From: Emergencia timonensis
GTDB lineage: Bacteria > Bacillota > Clostridia > Peptostreptococcales > Anaerovoracaceae
Length of the DNA: 64,000 bases
Assembly: GCF_900086585.1 (NCBI RefSeq)
Contig: NZ_FLKM01000008.1
Location: 1,933,652-1,997,651, forward strand
Direction: 5' to 3'
The notes under the pieces were generated by a model. That model saw only the letters and a list, made by a program, of their open reading frames with translations, was not told where the DNA came from and made no database searches. Numbering within the stretch: the stretch's first letter is position 1; every line of letters starts with the position of its first letter. The position numbers and the translations under genes were made by a program. Positions 52,668 through 60,844 of the stretch are shown in pieces.

Positions 52668-54026
52668 ATGGAAAACGAAAACAACGACTTTCTTGGAACA
52701 GAATCCATCGGAAAACTTTTATTCAAGCTGGCGCTGCCGTCGGTTACGGCCCAGCTGATCAACATGCTCTATAACATTGTAGACAGGGTGTATATCGGAC
52801 ATATTCCGGGAACTGGCGCACTGGCGCTGACAGGCGTAGGTGTCTGCCTGCCGATCATCATGGTGGTCACGGCTTTTGCTGCACTGATCAGCATGGGAGG
52901 CGCGCCAAAGGCGTCGATCTTCATGGGACAGGGGAGAAATGACAAAGCGGAAGAAATACTGGGCAACTGCTTTGTGGCACAGGTGATCATCTCTGTGGCG
53001 CTGACTTTGATCCTGCTGATCTGGAACGAAGATCTTTTGATGCAGTTTGGAGCCAGTGAGAATACCATAGAATATGCCACTGGGTATATGGGGATCTATG
53101 CTGTGGGTACGATTTTCGTCCAACTGACCCTTGGGATGAACGCCTTTATTACGGCGCAGGGATTCGCCAAAGTGGGCATGTACACGGTGATGATCGGGGC
53201 GGTGCTGAACATTGTCCTGGATCCGATCTTTATCTTTGTATTACATATGGGTGTAAAGGGGGCGGCTTTGGCCACCATTCTGTCCCAGGCGGTCTCGGCA
53301 TTCTGGGTTTTGAAATTTCTCAGAGGCAAAAAGAGTCTGCTCAAATTGAGGAAGGCGAATCTGAAGCTAAGCCGCGGCATCATTTTGCCCTGCCTGGCTC
53401 TGGGTCTGGCGCCGTTCATCATGCAGGCCAGCGAAAGCGTCATTTCTGTATGCTTCAACTCTTCTCTTTTGAGATACGGAGGAGACATTGCCGTGGGTGC
53501 CATGACGATTCTGACCAGCGTCATGCAGTTTGCCATGCTGCCTCTCAATGGAATCGCACAAGGGGCACAGCCCATCACCAGTTATAATTTTGGCGCCAAA
53601 AACAAAGACAGAGTCAAGAAAACCTTCTGGACTCTACTGAAAGTATGCCTGACCTATTCTGTTCTGCTCTGGGCGCTGGTCATGCTGCTGCCAAAAGTGT
53701 TTGCCGGAATTTTTTCCGGCGATGCAGAGCTGATCGCCTTTACGGGGTGGGCGCTGAGAATTTACACGGCCTGCCTGTTCATGATGGGGATTCAGATCGC
53801 CTGCCAGATGACCTTCATTTCTATTGGCAATGCAAAGGATTCTATCATCGTAGCCATTATGAGGAAGTTTGTCCTGCTGTTGCCGCTGATTTATCTGCTG
53901 CCAAACTTTCTTGAAAATCAGACCATGGCAGTCTATCTGGCAGAACCAGTTGCAGACTTAATCGCCGTGACCTTTACGATGATTCTGTTCCGGTCACAAT
54001 TCAAGAAAGCGCTTCATTCTATGTAA
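52668..54026 (+). CDS. MATE-family multidrug efflux transporter
   Basis: A 452-residue membrane protein with twelve helices in two matching halves, MATE type: LALPSVTAQLINMLYNIVDRVYIGHI, MSMGGAPKASIFMGQG-like loop (ISMGGAPKASIFMGQGR), GAVLNIVLDPIFIFVLHMGVKGAALATILSQ and PLNGIAQGAQPITSYNFGAKN. Exports drugs or metabolites using Na+ or H+. ACGAGAGGTGC precedes the ATG. Convergent with an IclR gene. Confidence 0.92.
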   Translation: MENENNDFLGTESIGKLLFKLALPSVTAQLINMLYNIVDRVYIGHIPGTGALALTGVGVCLPIIMVVTAFAALISMGGAPKASIFMGQGRNDKAEEILGNCFVAQVIISVALTLILLIWNEDLLMQFGASENTIEYATGYMGIYAVGTIFVQLTLGMNAFITAQGFAKVGMYTVMIGAVLNIVLDPIFIFVLHMGVKGAALATILSQAVSAFWVLKFLRGKKSLLKLRKANLKLSRGIILPCLALGLAPFIMQASESVISVCFNSSLLRYGGDIAVGAMTILTSVMQFAMLPLNGIAQGAQPITSYNFGAKNKDRVKKTFWTLLKVCLTYSVLLWALVMLLPKVFAGIFSGDAELIAFTGWALRIYTACLFMMGIQIACQMTFISIGNAKDSIIVAIMRKFVLLLPLIYLLPNFLENQTMAVYLAEPVADLIAVTFTMILFRSQFKKALHSM

Positions 54027-54778
54027 CCCATGGATTTGGAAATCTCCAGGGCCTGTTTTCTGACATACTGCGCGACGGGTTCGATACGATCGACGGTCAA
54101 AATGGAAGTAGGGCCGCTGGCCGAAATGGCAGCGATGATGTCGCCGCGATAATCATAGATCGGCGCGCCGATGCATCTGTGACCAATTTCTGCTTCTTCA
54201 TCGTCTATGGCCCAGCCGCGGCTTCTGACTTTGTCCAGGTCTGCGATGAGTTCGTCCACCGAACCCAAGGTTTTTTTGGTAAATTTGATAAAGCTGCAGT
54301 TTACCATGATCTTGCGAACTTGTGGAGCTGAATAATTTGATAGGAGACATTTTCCCAGGGAGCAGGAGTAAGCGTGGACACGGACGCCGATTTGCGAATA
54401 CATCCTGACATTTGAGAAGACATCCATTTTCTCTATGTAAATGACCTGGTCCCCGTCGAGAACGCCCAGATGGGAAGTGAGACCTAACTCAGAGGTGGTC
54501 TGAGCAACATAAGGCCTGGCCTCTGTCTGCAGCTCAAGACTGTTGATATAGCAGCTGACAGCTTCAATCAATTTGAGGCCGATTTTGTAGGTGCCTCTGT
54601 CTGTCTTGTTGAGATATCCGCGGCCTGCCATGGTCGTTATAATTCTGTGTGCAGTGCTCTTGGGAAGTCCGATTCTGCCGGCGATTTCGGTTACGCCGAG
54701 CCCTTCATTCTCTTGCGAAAGGACCTCGATGATGTCCAGCGCCCTGTCGATGGACTGTACATTGTTATCGCTACTCAT
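54014..54778 (-). CDS. IclR-family transcriptional regulator
   Basis: A 254-residue IclR protein: N-terminal winged helix (QSIDRALDIIEVL, LGVTEIAGRIGLPKSTAHRII) and a C-terminal GAF-like ligand domain (YIEKMDVFS, GVRVHAYSCSLGKCLLSNY, AIDDEEAEIGHRCIGAPIYDYRG, AAISASGP). Usually controls catabolic genes. Its 3' end overlaps the MATE gene end by 13 bases on the opposite strand; it is divergent from the AEC transporter, the likely target. Confidence 0.92.
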   Translation of the reverse strand: MSSDNNVQSIDRALDIIEVLSQENEGLGVTEIAGRIGLPKSTAHRIITTMAGRGYLNKTDRGTYKIGLKLIEAVSCYINSLELQTEARPYVAQTTSELGLTSHLGVLDGDQVIYIEKMDVFSNVRMYSQIGVRVHAYSCSLGKCLLSNYSAPQVRKIMVNCSFIKFTKKTLGSVDELIADLDKVRSRGWAIDDEEAEIGHRCIGAPIYDYRGDIIAAISASGPTSILTVDRIEPVAQYVRKQALEISKSMGYIE

Positions 54779-54854
54779 ACTATCACCACCTTTTAAAATA
54801 TTCTGTTATTTTATTATACTAAAAAATTTGCCGCTGTGCAAATGGAGGATTTAC

Positions 54855-55769
54855 ATGATTATATCGACTATTTGTAAACTGCTGCTGGCCATGGGCGTCG
54901 GCTATTATCTCAACAAAAAGAGAGTCTTTACGGAAGAAGTCAGCCAAAAGCTTTCTTATTTCGTCGTCAATATCGCCATGCCTTTGATGATCGTGACGTC
55001 TCTCAACAACACAGAGATTGCTGACAAAGGAGAACTTCTGCGCTATATTCTGACAGGGGCCTGCTTCTATCTGGTCATTCCTTTCTTAGCAAAGGTAATC
55101 AATCTTTTGACAAAAGTTCCGAAAGAGGAGCGGCCGGTTTACGAAGCGTTTTATCTCTTTTCAAATAACATGTTCATGGGATATCCGGTAGCCGCATCCC
55201 TCTATGGCAGCGGATGTATTTTTCAGCTGAGCATGTTCAATCTTGGCTTCAATTTGCTGTACTATACTTATGGCATAAAGCTGTTTCAAAGTGGAAAAGA
55301 TAAGGAAAAAGAAAAATTCGATTATAAAAAAGTCATGGGACCGGGCACCATTGCAGCCATTATTGCAATCGTGCTCTTCTTCACTGGTTTGAAGCTGCCG
55401 GAAGCTGCTACTGAGGTCTGCAGTTTCCTGGGCAACGTATCTTCTCCATTGTCCATGGTCATTATCGGCTCTACCATAGGAACCTATTCCTTAAAAAGCA
55501 TCTTTGGCGACGATAAAAGGCTGTATTTTGTCTCTGTCATCAGGCTCGTACTGATGCCTGTTGCGACTTATTTCATCCTGTCAGTACTGGGATTTACAGG
55601 AATCCTGCGTGGCACTGCAACGGTAGCCATGGGAATGCCGGTAGCATCGCTGGTTTCTATGGGGTGTATTGAACATCAAAGCAATGAAAAACTGGGCTCA
55701 GCTGGCGTGGTCTTAACTACAATCGTATCGCTTTTCACTATACCGGTGATGCTGATATTTTTGGGTTGA
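54855..55769 (+). CDS. AEC-family (auxin efflux carrier-like) transporter
   Basis: A 304-residue permease of about ten helices, AEC family: YYLNKKRVFTEEVSQKLSYFVVNIAMPLMI, FLFSNNMFMGYPVA-like segment (LFSNNMFMGYPVAASLYG) and SSPLSMVIIGSTIGTYSL. Such carriers move malate, malonate or other organic acids. ATGGAGGATTTAC precedes the ATG at 54855; upstream in-frame sequence is antisense to the iclR gene. Probably controlled by the divergent IclR protein. Confidence 0.85.
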   Translation: MIISTICKLLLAMGVGYYLNKKRVFTEEVSQKLSYFVVNIAMPLMIVTSLNNTEIADKGELLRYILTGACFYLVIPFLAKVINLLTKVPKEERPVYEAFYLFSNNMFMGYPVAASLYGSGCIFQLSMFNLGFNLLYYTYGIKLFQSGKDKEKEKFDYKKVMGPGTIAAIIAIVLFFTGLKLPEAATEVCSFLGNVSSPLSMVIIGSTIGTYSLKSIFGDDKRLYFVSVIRLVLMPVATYFILSVLGFTGILRGTATVAMGMPVASLVSMGCIEHQSNEKLGSAGVVLTTIVSLFTIPVMLIFLG

Positions 55770-55794
55770 CAGAAGTGCGCAAACATGATATAGT

Positions 55795-55926
55795 AGTTCA
55801 GTAATGAAGAAGAAGTCATCCGCTTCTCACCTGCAGGCAATCGCGTTTGTCAGGTCTATATGATTAGAAATCAGCACTATCATAGTGTGTTTTGAAGCGG
55901 ATACTTGTGTGTCCGCTTATTTTAAT
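55795..55926 (+). promoter_or_regulatory. infC leader with terminator/antiterminator (L20 autoregulation)
   Basis: Leader of the infC operon. Terminator: AAGCGGATAC (55895-55904) and GTGTCCGCTT (55909-55918) then ATTTTAAT. Upstream ATCCGCTTC (55818-55826) can pair with GAAGCGGAT (55894-55902), a competing antiterminator. This is the layout of L20-controlled attenuation in Firmicutes. Confidence 0.85.
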
Positions 55927-55953
55927 GCGAAGGTATCACAGGAGGTGCGAACA

Positions 55954-56469
55954 ATTAGCAAGGAAAACAAGATCAACGAAGAAATTCGTGATAGAGAACT
56001 GCGAGTTATTGATGATGAAGGTAAGATGCTTGGCGTTATGAGCAGAGATGCAGCGCTGGCTTTGGCTGAAGAGAAAAAGCTGGATCTGGTAAACATCTCA
56101 CCCAATGCAAATCCGCCAGTTTGCAAAATTCTCGACTATGGAAAGTACAGATATGAAATCCAGAAGAGAGAAAAAGAAGCAAAGAAAAAGCAGAAGACCA
56201 TTCAGGTAAAAGAAATCAGACTGAGCTCTTTTATTGAAGAGCATGACGTTCAGGTGAAAGCAAAGACTGCTTGCAAGTTCCTCAAGGATGGGGATAAAGT
56301 AAAGGTCAGCCTTAGATTCAGAGGCAGAGAAAATGCCAATACCGCAAGAGGCCGTGAGGTAATGAACAAGTTTGCTGAAATCTGCAGTGAAGTGAGCGTA
56401 GTTGAGAAAAGACCTACCTTTGAAGGTAGAAGCTTGATCATGTTCCTGGCACCGAAAGCTGAAAAGTAA
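55954..56469 (+). CDS. infC: Translation initiation factor IF-3
   Basis: IF-3, 171 residues: ENKINEEIRDRELRVIDDEG, NPPVCKILDYGKYRYE linker and a C-terminal domain with DKVKVSLRFRGREN. It prevents premature joining of ribosomal subunits and checks start codons. The start is the rare ATT at 55954, six bases after GGAGGTG; family homology begins exactly there and no ATG fits. Non-standard infC starts let IF-3 limit its own translation. Followed by rpmI and rplT. Confidence 0.95.
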   Translation: MSKENKINEEIRDRELRVIDDEGKMLGVMSRDAALALAEEKKLDLVNISPNANPPVCKILDYGKYRYEIQKREKEAKKKQKTIQVKEIRLSSFIEEHDVQVKAKTACKFLKDGDKVKVSLRFRGRENANTARGREVMNKFAEICSEVSVVEKRPTFEGRSLIMFLAPKAEK

Positions 56470-56503
56470 ATGTTTAGAATTAACATAGGAGGAGAATAGC
56501 ATC

Positions 56504-56704
56504 ATGGCAAAGAATAAGATGAAGTCCCACAGAGGCGCATGCAAAAGAATGAAATTAACTGGAAGTGGAAAAGTAAAGAGAAATAAGGCATTCAAGAGCC
56601 ATATTCTTACAAAGAAAGCCCCAAAGAGAAAAAGAGGCTTACGTAAAGCTACTACATTGACGAGCGCTGACACTAAGAGAATGTTAAGATCAATGGCGAA
56701 ATAA
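56504..56704 (+). CDS. rpmI: 50S ribosomal protein L35
   Basis: L35, 66 very basic residues ([36 protein letters not shown]). Large-subunit protein. AGGAGGAGAATAGC precedes the ATG. Middle gene of infC-rpmI-rplT. Confidence 0.97.
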   Translation: MAKNKMKSHRGACKRMKLTGSGKVKRNKAFKSHILTKKAPKRKRGLRKATTLTSADTKRMLRSMAK

Positions 56705-56722
56705 TATAGGAGGTAAGGAATT

Positions 56723-57088
56723 ATGGCAAGAGTTAAAAAAGGCGTAAATGCGCACAAGAGACATAAAAAAATCTTAAAGCAGGCAAAGGGTTATTACGGA
56801 CAGAAGAGCAAGGTCTTCAGAGCTGCAAATCCGGCAGTGATGAGAGCGCTCAGATCTGCTTATGTTGGAAGAAAGCTGAAGAAGAGACAGTACAGACAGA
56901 TGTGGATTGCAAGAATCAACGCGGCTGCAAGAATCAACGGCATGTCCTACAGCAGACTGATGGACGGACTGAAGAAGAGCGGTATCGAAATCAACAGAAA
57001 GATGCTTTCTGAGATGGCGATTCACGATGCTGCAAGCTTTGCACAGCTTTGCGAAACTGCAAAGGCTGCTTGCGGAAAAGAATATTAA
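56723..57088 (+). CDS. rplT: 50S ribosomal protein L20
   Basis: L20, 121 residues: [47 protein letters not shown] and [13 protein letters not shown]. Needed for early 50S assembly and, in Firmicutes, represses its own operon by binding the infC leader. AGGAGGTAAGG precedes the ATG. Confidence 0.97.
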   Translation: MARVKKGVNAHKRHKKILKQAKGYYGQKSKVFRAANPAVMRALRSAYVGRKLKKRQYRQMWIARINAAARINGMSYSRLMDGLKKSGIEINRKMLSEMAIHDAASFAQLCETAKAACGKEY

Positions 57089-57115
57089 TCAGCGAGATAA
57101 CGAGGGTTTCCTTTC

Positions 57116-57146
57116 AGAGCAAAAGCTTTGGGGAAGCTCTTTTTTC
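57116..57146 (+). terminator. Terminator of the infC operon
   Basis: AGAGC (57116-57120) with GCTCT (57136-57140) plus inner AAGCTT/AAGCT alternatives, followed by TTTTTC. Confidence 0.75.
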
Positions 57147-57241
57147 TTGCATATTTTGACGGAGCCATTATAATAGAAGCTAAATAGATTTATGCTTTAT
57201 GAGAAATTGCTGGCGGGGCTTCGTCTGAAAGGAAGTGAGAC

Positions 57242-58969
57242 ATGCGGACAGGATATTTTGCCGTGAATAGGGCGGATAGGATTACGATTTTACATGACGG
57301 CGTTTTGGAGTATGCCAGATATGACCAGGAAACGATCAGATGGCATGGTGAGGGACGGCTGGCGCTGAATGATTTGGTCGTGTTCATCTGCTGCGAAGAG
57401 GCGTGCACGGTCACAGTGTATCGATATGGAAACTGCGAATGCAAGCCGGTCACAAAGAGAATTCCTATCGACGAACTGGAAGAAGGACAGACCGTCTTGG
57501 ATTTCTATTATGATAACGAAAGAGTTGCAATCAGAGTGAAGGATCAGTTTCTCTTTGACGTATTCGTTGGCAGGCAAAAGGTGATGCTGCAGTTGTCCCA
57601 AGGCAAGAAAAAGTACCTGGTTATACAGAAGAACGACGAGATTCGTTACTTCTCTTGCGGCGGAGCGGACGTCGTTACAGATCAGATGGAAGATGAGATC
57701 ATGAAAGGGCAGAGTTTCCCTGCTTACGTCGATAAGCATCAGTTGCCCATACCGCTGGCAGATTTTTTTCCTGAAAAGATAATAGAAGAACTTCGAAGCA
57801 TGAAAAAAAGCGAGGAATTGCGTTACGCAAAAATTCACGGAGAGCAAATAGCGGTCAGACTGATTCAAGAAGACTTTGACGGTCAGGGAAGCAGTCTCTA
57901 CATGATTGGTGATGAAGAAGCATTCCTCGATTCTTTGAGAAAAAATGTCTCAATCTATAACCGACTGTACTTCAATCGGGAATTCAAAGTCAGACAAAAT
58001 GAATTGAGCTGCGAAGTCAGGCTGCGGGGAAGCGGCAGCAAGATTGAAGAAATCAATCGGAAGTTGGACAAAGTCTGCCACAAAAATGTCACCATTGTTC
58101 TGACAGGTGAAAGCGGTACAGGAAAAACCTTCCTGGCACGGCAGATTCACCGCAACGGCAGACGGGCAGAAGGACCTTTCGTCAATGTAAATTGCGCCGC
58201 CATCGCATATAATCTCATAGAGAGTGAACTGTTCGGGTATGAGGAAGGAGCTTTCACTGGCGCACGCAGAGGTGGAAAGGAAGGCTATTTTGAAGCAGCA
58301 AAAGGGGGCACTCTGTTTCTTGATGAAATCTCAGAGATGCCTATCACTTTGCAGGGGAAACTGCTGGAAGTATTGCAAGAGGGTACCTTTTACAGAGTCG
58401 GCGGAACGAAGAAGATTCGGGCGGATATCCGCCTGATCGTTGCAACCAATCGCAATTTGGAAGCGATGGTAAAGGAAGGAAAGTTTCGAGAGGATCTGTA
58501 TTATAGAATCTGTGTGTTTCCTATTCATCTGCCGCCGCTGCGGGAACGCCTCGCAGATCTTTATAACATTATCGAGGATGCTTTGCCGCAGATCTGCACT
58601 AATTTAGAAATAGAACCTCTGATACTGACCCAGGCTGCTCTAGCAAAAATGCGAAAGTATCATTGGCCGGGCAACATCAGGGAGTTAGAAAACGTCTTGG
58701 AAAAAGCAGCCGTGATGGCTGACGGTCAATTGATCCGAGAGGAGGACGTCGTTCTCGGCAATCCACTCCTCGGTAATGCTGAGGAGCAGAATTTAAAAGA
58801 ACGCCTGAACGAATATGAGAAAAAGATAATTAAAGAAGCGTATGAGTTATTTGATGGCGACCGGAAAGAGATGGCGGCCTTTTTGGGTATCAGTAAAACA
58901 AATCTGTTTGAGAAAATTCATAAGTACGGAATTGAAGAGGAGACGTTATGCATATCTCAGAAAAAGTAA
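57242..58969 (+). CDS. Sigma-54 enhancer-binding regulator with unknown N-terminal domain
   Basis: A 575-residue bacterial enhancer-binding protein. The first 270 residues match no domain I recognise; they are beta-rich, with cysteines in FICCEEACTV. Residues about 265-500 are the AAA+ domain: Walker A GESGTGKT (289-296), the sigma-54 contact loop GAFTGA (336-341), GGTLFLDEISEMP and RLIVATNRNLE. The end is a Fis-type helix-turn-helix (DGDRKEMAAFLGISKTNLFEKI). It should activate the sigma-54 promoter at 59843. It overlaps the next gene by 22 bases. Confidence 0.92.
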   Translation: MRTGYFAVNRADRITILHDGVLEYARYDQETIRWHGEGRLALNDLVVFICCEEACTVTVYRYGNCECKPVTKRIPIDELEEGQTVLDFYYDNERVAIRVKDQFLFDVFVGRQKVMLQLSQGKKKYLVIQKNDEIRYFSCGGADVVTDQMEDEIMKGQSFPAYVDKHQLPIPLADFFPEKIIEELRSMKKSEELRYAKIHGEQIAVRLIQEDFDGQGSSLYMIGDEEAFLDSLRKNVSIYNRLYFNREFKVRQNELSCEVRLRGSGSKIEEINRKLDKVCHKNVTIVLTGESGTGKTFLARQIHRNGRRAEGPFVNVNCAAIAYNLIESELFGYEEGAFTGARRGGKEGYFEAAKGGTLFLDEISEMPITLQGKLLEVLQEGTFYRVGGTKKIRADIRLIVATNRNLEAMVKEGKFREDLYYRICVFPIHLPPLRERLADLYNIIEDALPQICTNLEIEPLILTQAALAKMRKYHWPGNIRELENVLEKAAVMADGQLIREEDVVLGNPLLGNAEEQNLKERLNEYEKKIIKEAYELFDGDRKEMAAFLGISKTNLFEKIHKYGIEEETLCISQKK

Positions 58970-59751
58970 AGGATAGGATCAGCAATATCTTTGGAGAGAT
59001 GGGGATCTATTATTATGATCTCGTCGATGACAGCAGTTTTTTTGCTGGCAATTGTGATGTGTTCCCCTCCATGGGCATCGCAAAATTTGTGGTCATGATT
59101 GAGGTATTTCAGCAGATTGAAGAGGGCAGGCTGCATCTGACAGATTCTTATGTTTGGAAGAAGAAACCGCCCTTTGCCATTCCAACAGCGGAGTATGAGG
59201 AAAATGTAGGCATTTTGGACTTTCTTCACGAAGGGCTGCAGCTGACTCTCGAAGACCTGCTGTATCTGATGATTGTGATCAGCGATAATTCGGCGTTCAA
59301 CATTCTGCTTACGAAAGTAGGCATGGAGAATGTGAACAGCACCATGAAAAAACTGGGACTGGTACATACCTCTGTAGGCTGTCTGCTCTTTGAATGGGAC
59401 GAACGCAGACCAGAAAAGGACAACTATCACTCAGTCAGGGAAATCGGCAGCCTGCTGAAACGTTTGTACAGAAAACAGCTTGTTTCTACGTCTGCCAGTG
59501 AGAAGATGCTGCGTTTGATGACCTATCACCAGAGACGAGAAAATATTTCCTTTCTGGCCAACAACAAAATCTCCGTAGCCCATCAGACGGGTTTCGACCT
59601 TCACTGCCTTCACGAAGCGGTCATTGTACTCTGCGAGCATCCCTTTCTCCTATGCATGAGCGCGAATAAGGTAGATGTAAAAAACGCCGAATATATCATG
59701 AAGGATGTAATCAGACTGTGTTATGAAGCTTCGATGGCTGAAGGGGTCTGA
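58948..59751 (+). CDS. Class A beta-lactamase-fold protein lacking the catalytic serine
   Basis: A 267-residue soluble protein of the serine beta-lactamase/DD-peptidase fold (beta-lactamase2 type). The SDN motif is present (Ser112-Asp113-Asn114) and HQTG at 212-215 takes the place of KTG. In the S-x-x-K position it reads Gly43-Ile-Ala-Lys46, so the nucleophile is glycine; Ser41 lies two residues earlier. No signal peptide. Fused in expression to the sigma-54 activator (22-base overlap), it may be a ligand sensor or binding partner rather than an enzyme. Confidence 0.75.
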   Translation: MHISEKVKDRISNIFGEMGIYYYDLVDDSSFFAGNCDVFPSMGIAKFVVMIEVFQQIEEGRLHLTDSYVWKKKPPFAIPTAEYEENVGILDFLHEGLQLTLEDLLYLMIVISDNSAFNILLTKVGMENVNSTMKKLGLVHTSVGCLLFEWDERRPEKDNYHSVREIGSLLKRLYRKQLVSTSASEKMLRLMTYHQRRENISFLANNKISVAHQTGFDLHCLHEAVIVLCEHPFLLCMSANKVDVKNAEYIMKDVIRLCYEASMAEGV

Positions 59752-59784
59752 AAAAAGAACGAGATTCTGAAATAAGAACGAATT

Positions 59785-59818
59785 AAAGACTGGGTGGAGC
59801 GTTACACCCAGTCTTTTC
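59785..59818 (+). terminator. Terminator after the beta-lactamase-like gene
   Basis: AAAGACTGGGTG (59785-59796) with CACCCAGTCTTT (59805-59816), then T and C. It insulates the regulator unit from the sigma-54 promoter just downstream. Confidence 0.9.
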
Positions 59819-59842
59819 AATAGATTGCGGCATTTGTTTTGA

Positions 59843-59858
59843 TGGCACGGTACTTGCG
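59843..59858 (+). promoter_or_regulatory. Sigma-54 promoter (-24/-12)
   Basis: TGGCACGGTACTTGCG matches the consensus TGGCAC-N5-TTGCW at 10 of 11 fixed positions. It lies 39 bases before the dipeptidase start and follows a sigma-54 activator gene, making the assignment strong. The direct repeat AAGAACGA at about 59756 and 59775 could be part of the upstream activator site. Confidence 0.88.
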
Positions 59859-59896
59859 ATTATTATAGACAAGAATGAAGAAAGGAGGTTCGTCGG

Positions 59897-60835
59897 ATGC
59901 AAATTATCGATATGCATTGTGATACTTTATTAGAATGCTATCAAAAGAACTATGGTCTGCGAAGGAATACAGGTCATGTAGATCTATTGCGGATGAAAGA
60001 TGCTGGAGCACTGGCGCAGTTCTTTGCAATTTATCTTCCCATGGATGATAATCTGACACCTTACAGACTGTTTCAGGAGATTTACAATGTCTATACGAGG
60101 GAACTAGCGGCAAACAGCGACTTGATCGCACCTGCCATCTCTTATGACGATATTTTAATCCACGACCGCGAAGGCAGAATGTCCGCAGTCTTGTCTGTAG
60201 AAGACGGTCATCTGCTTGCGGGAAAGCTGGAACGACTGGATGAACTCTATGACAAAGGGGTGAGGCTGATGACTCTGCTTTGGTGCAGAGAAAATTGTAT
60301 CGGATTCCCCGACAGTCTTAAGCGTGAAGAACACCGGTTGGGGCTGAAACCCTTTGGTTTTGATGTCATAGAGAAGATGAACCAGTTGGGTATGATCATT
60401 GACGTTTCACATTTATCAGAGGGCGGGTTCTATGACGTGGCGGCGCACAGCAAAAAACCTTTTGTAGCTTCGCACTCCTGTGCACGGAGCTTGTGCGGCC
60501 ATTCGCGAAATCTGTCTGATGAACAATTGAGATGTATTTCTGAAAAAGGCGGCGTTGTAGGTGTGAACTACAATTCATATTTTCTGAGAGAGGGTTCTGA
60601 TTTCAGTTCTATGGAGGATATTCTCTTACACGTCGATTACCTGATTAATCTGATGGGCGTTGACAGTGTGGCTTTGGGATCAGATTTTGACGGCATTGAA
60701 TGCAGGATGGAGATGAGAGGATACGGACAATACCAGAGACTGGTGGAACAACTGGAAAGAAGATATCCAGCAGAGACAGCAGAAAAGATTTGTTGCAAAA
60801 ATGTACTTCGAATGATGAAAGAATGTTGTGATTAG
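59897..60835 (+). CDS. Membrane dipeptidase family (M19) zinc dipeptidase
   Basis: A 312-residue peptidase M19/renal dipeptidase homologue: IIDMHCDTLLE (metal ligands His and Asp), SVEDGHLLAG with the bridging Glu, RLMTLLWCRENCIGF, MIIDVSHLSEGGFYD, FVASHSCARSLCGHSRN and ALGSDFDGIE. Hydrolyses dipeptides, often with D-residues at the C-terminal side. No signal peptide, so cytoplasmic. GAAAGGAGG precedes the ATG. First gene of the sigma-54-controlled operon with a permease nine bases on; ends in TAG. Confidence 0.92.
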   Translation: MQIIDMHCDTLLECYQKNYGLRRNTGHVDLLRMKDAGALAQFFAIYLPMDDNLTPYRLFQEIYNVYTRELAANSDLIAPAISYDDILIHDREGRMSAVLSVEDGHLLAGKLERLDELYDKGVRLMTLLWCRENCIGFPDSLKREEHRLGLKPFGFDVIEKMNQLGMIIDVSHLSEGGFYDVAAHSKKPFVASHSCARSLCGHSRNLSDEQLRCISEKGGVVGVNYNSYFLREGSDFSSMEDILLHVDYLINLMGVDSVALGSDFDGIECRMEMRGYGQYQRLVEQLERRYPAETAEKICCKNVLRMMKECCD

Positions 60836-60844
60836 GAGGAAAAA

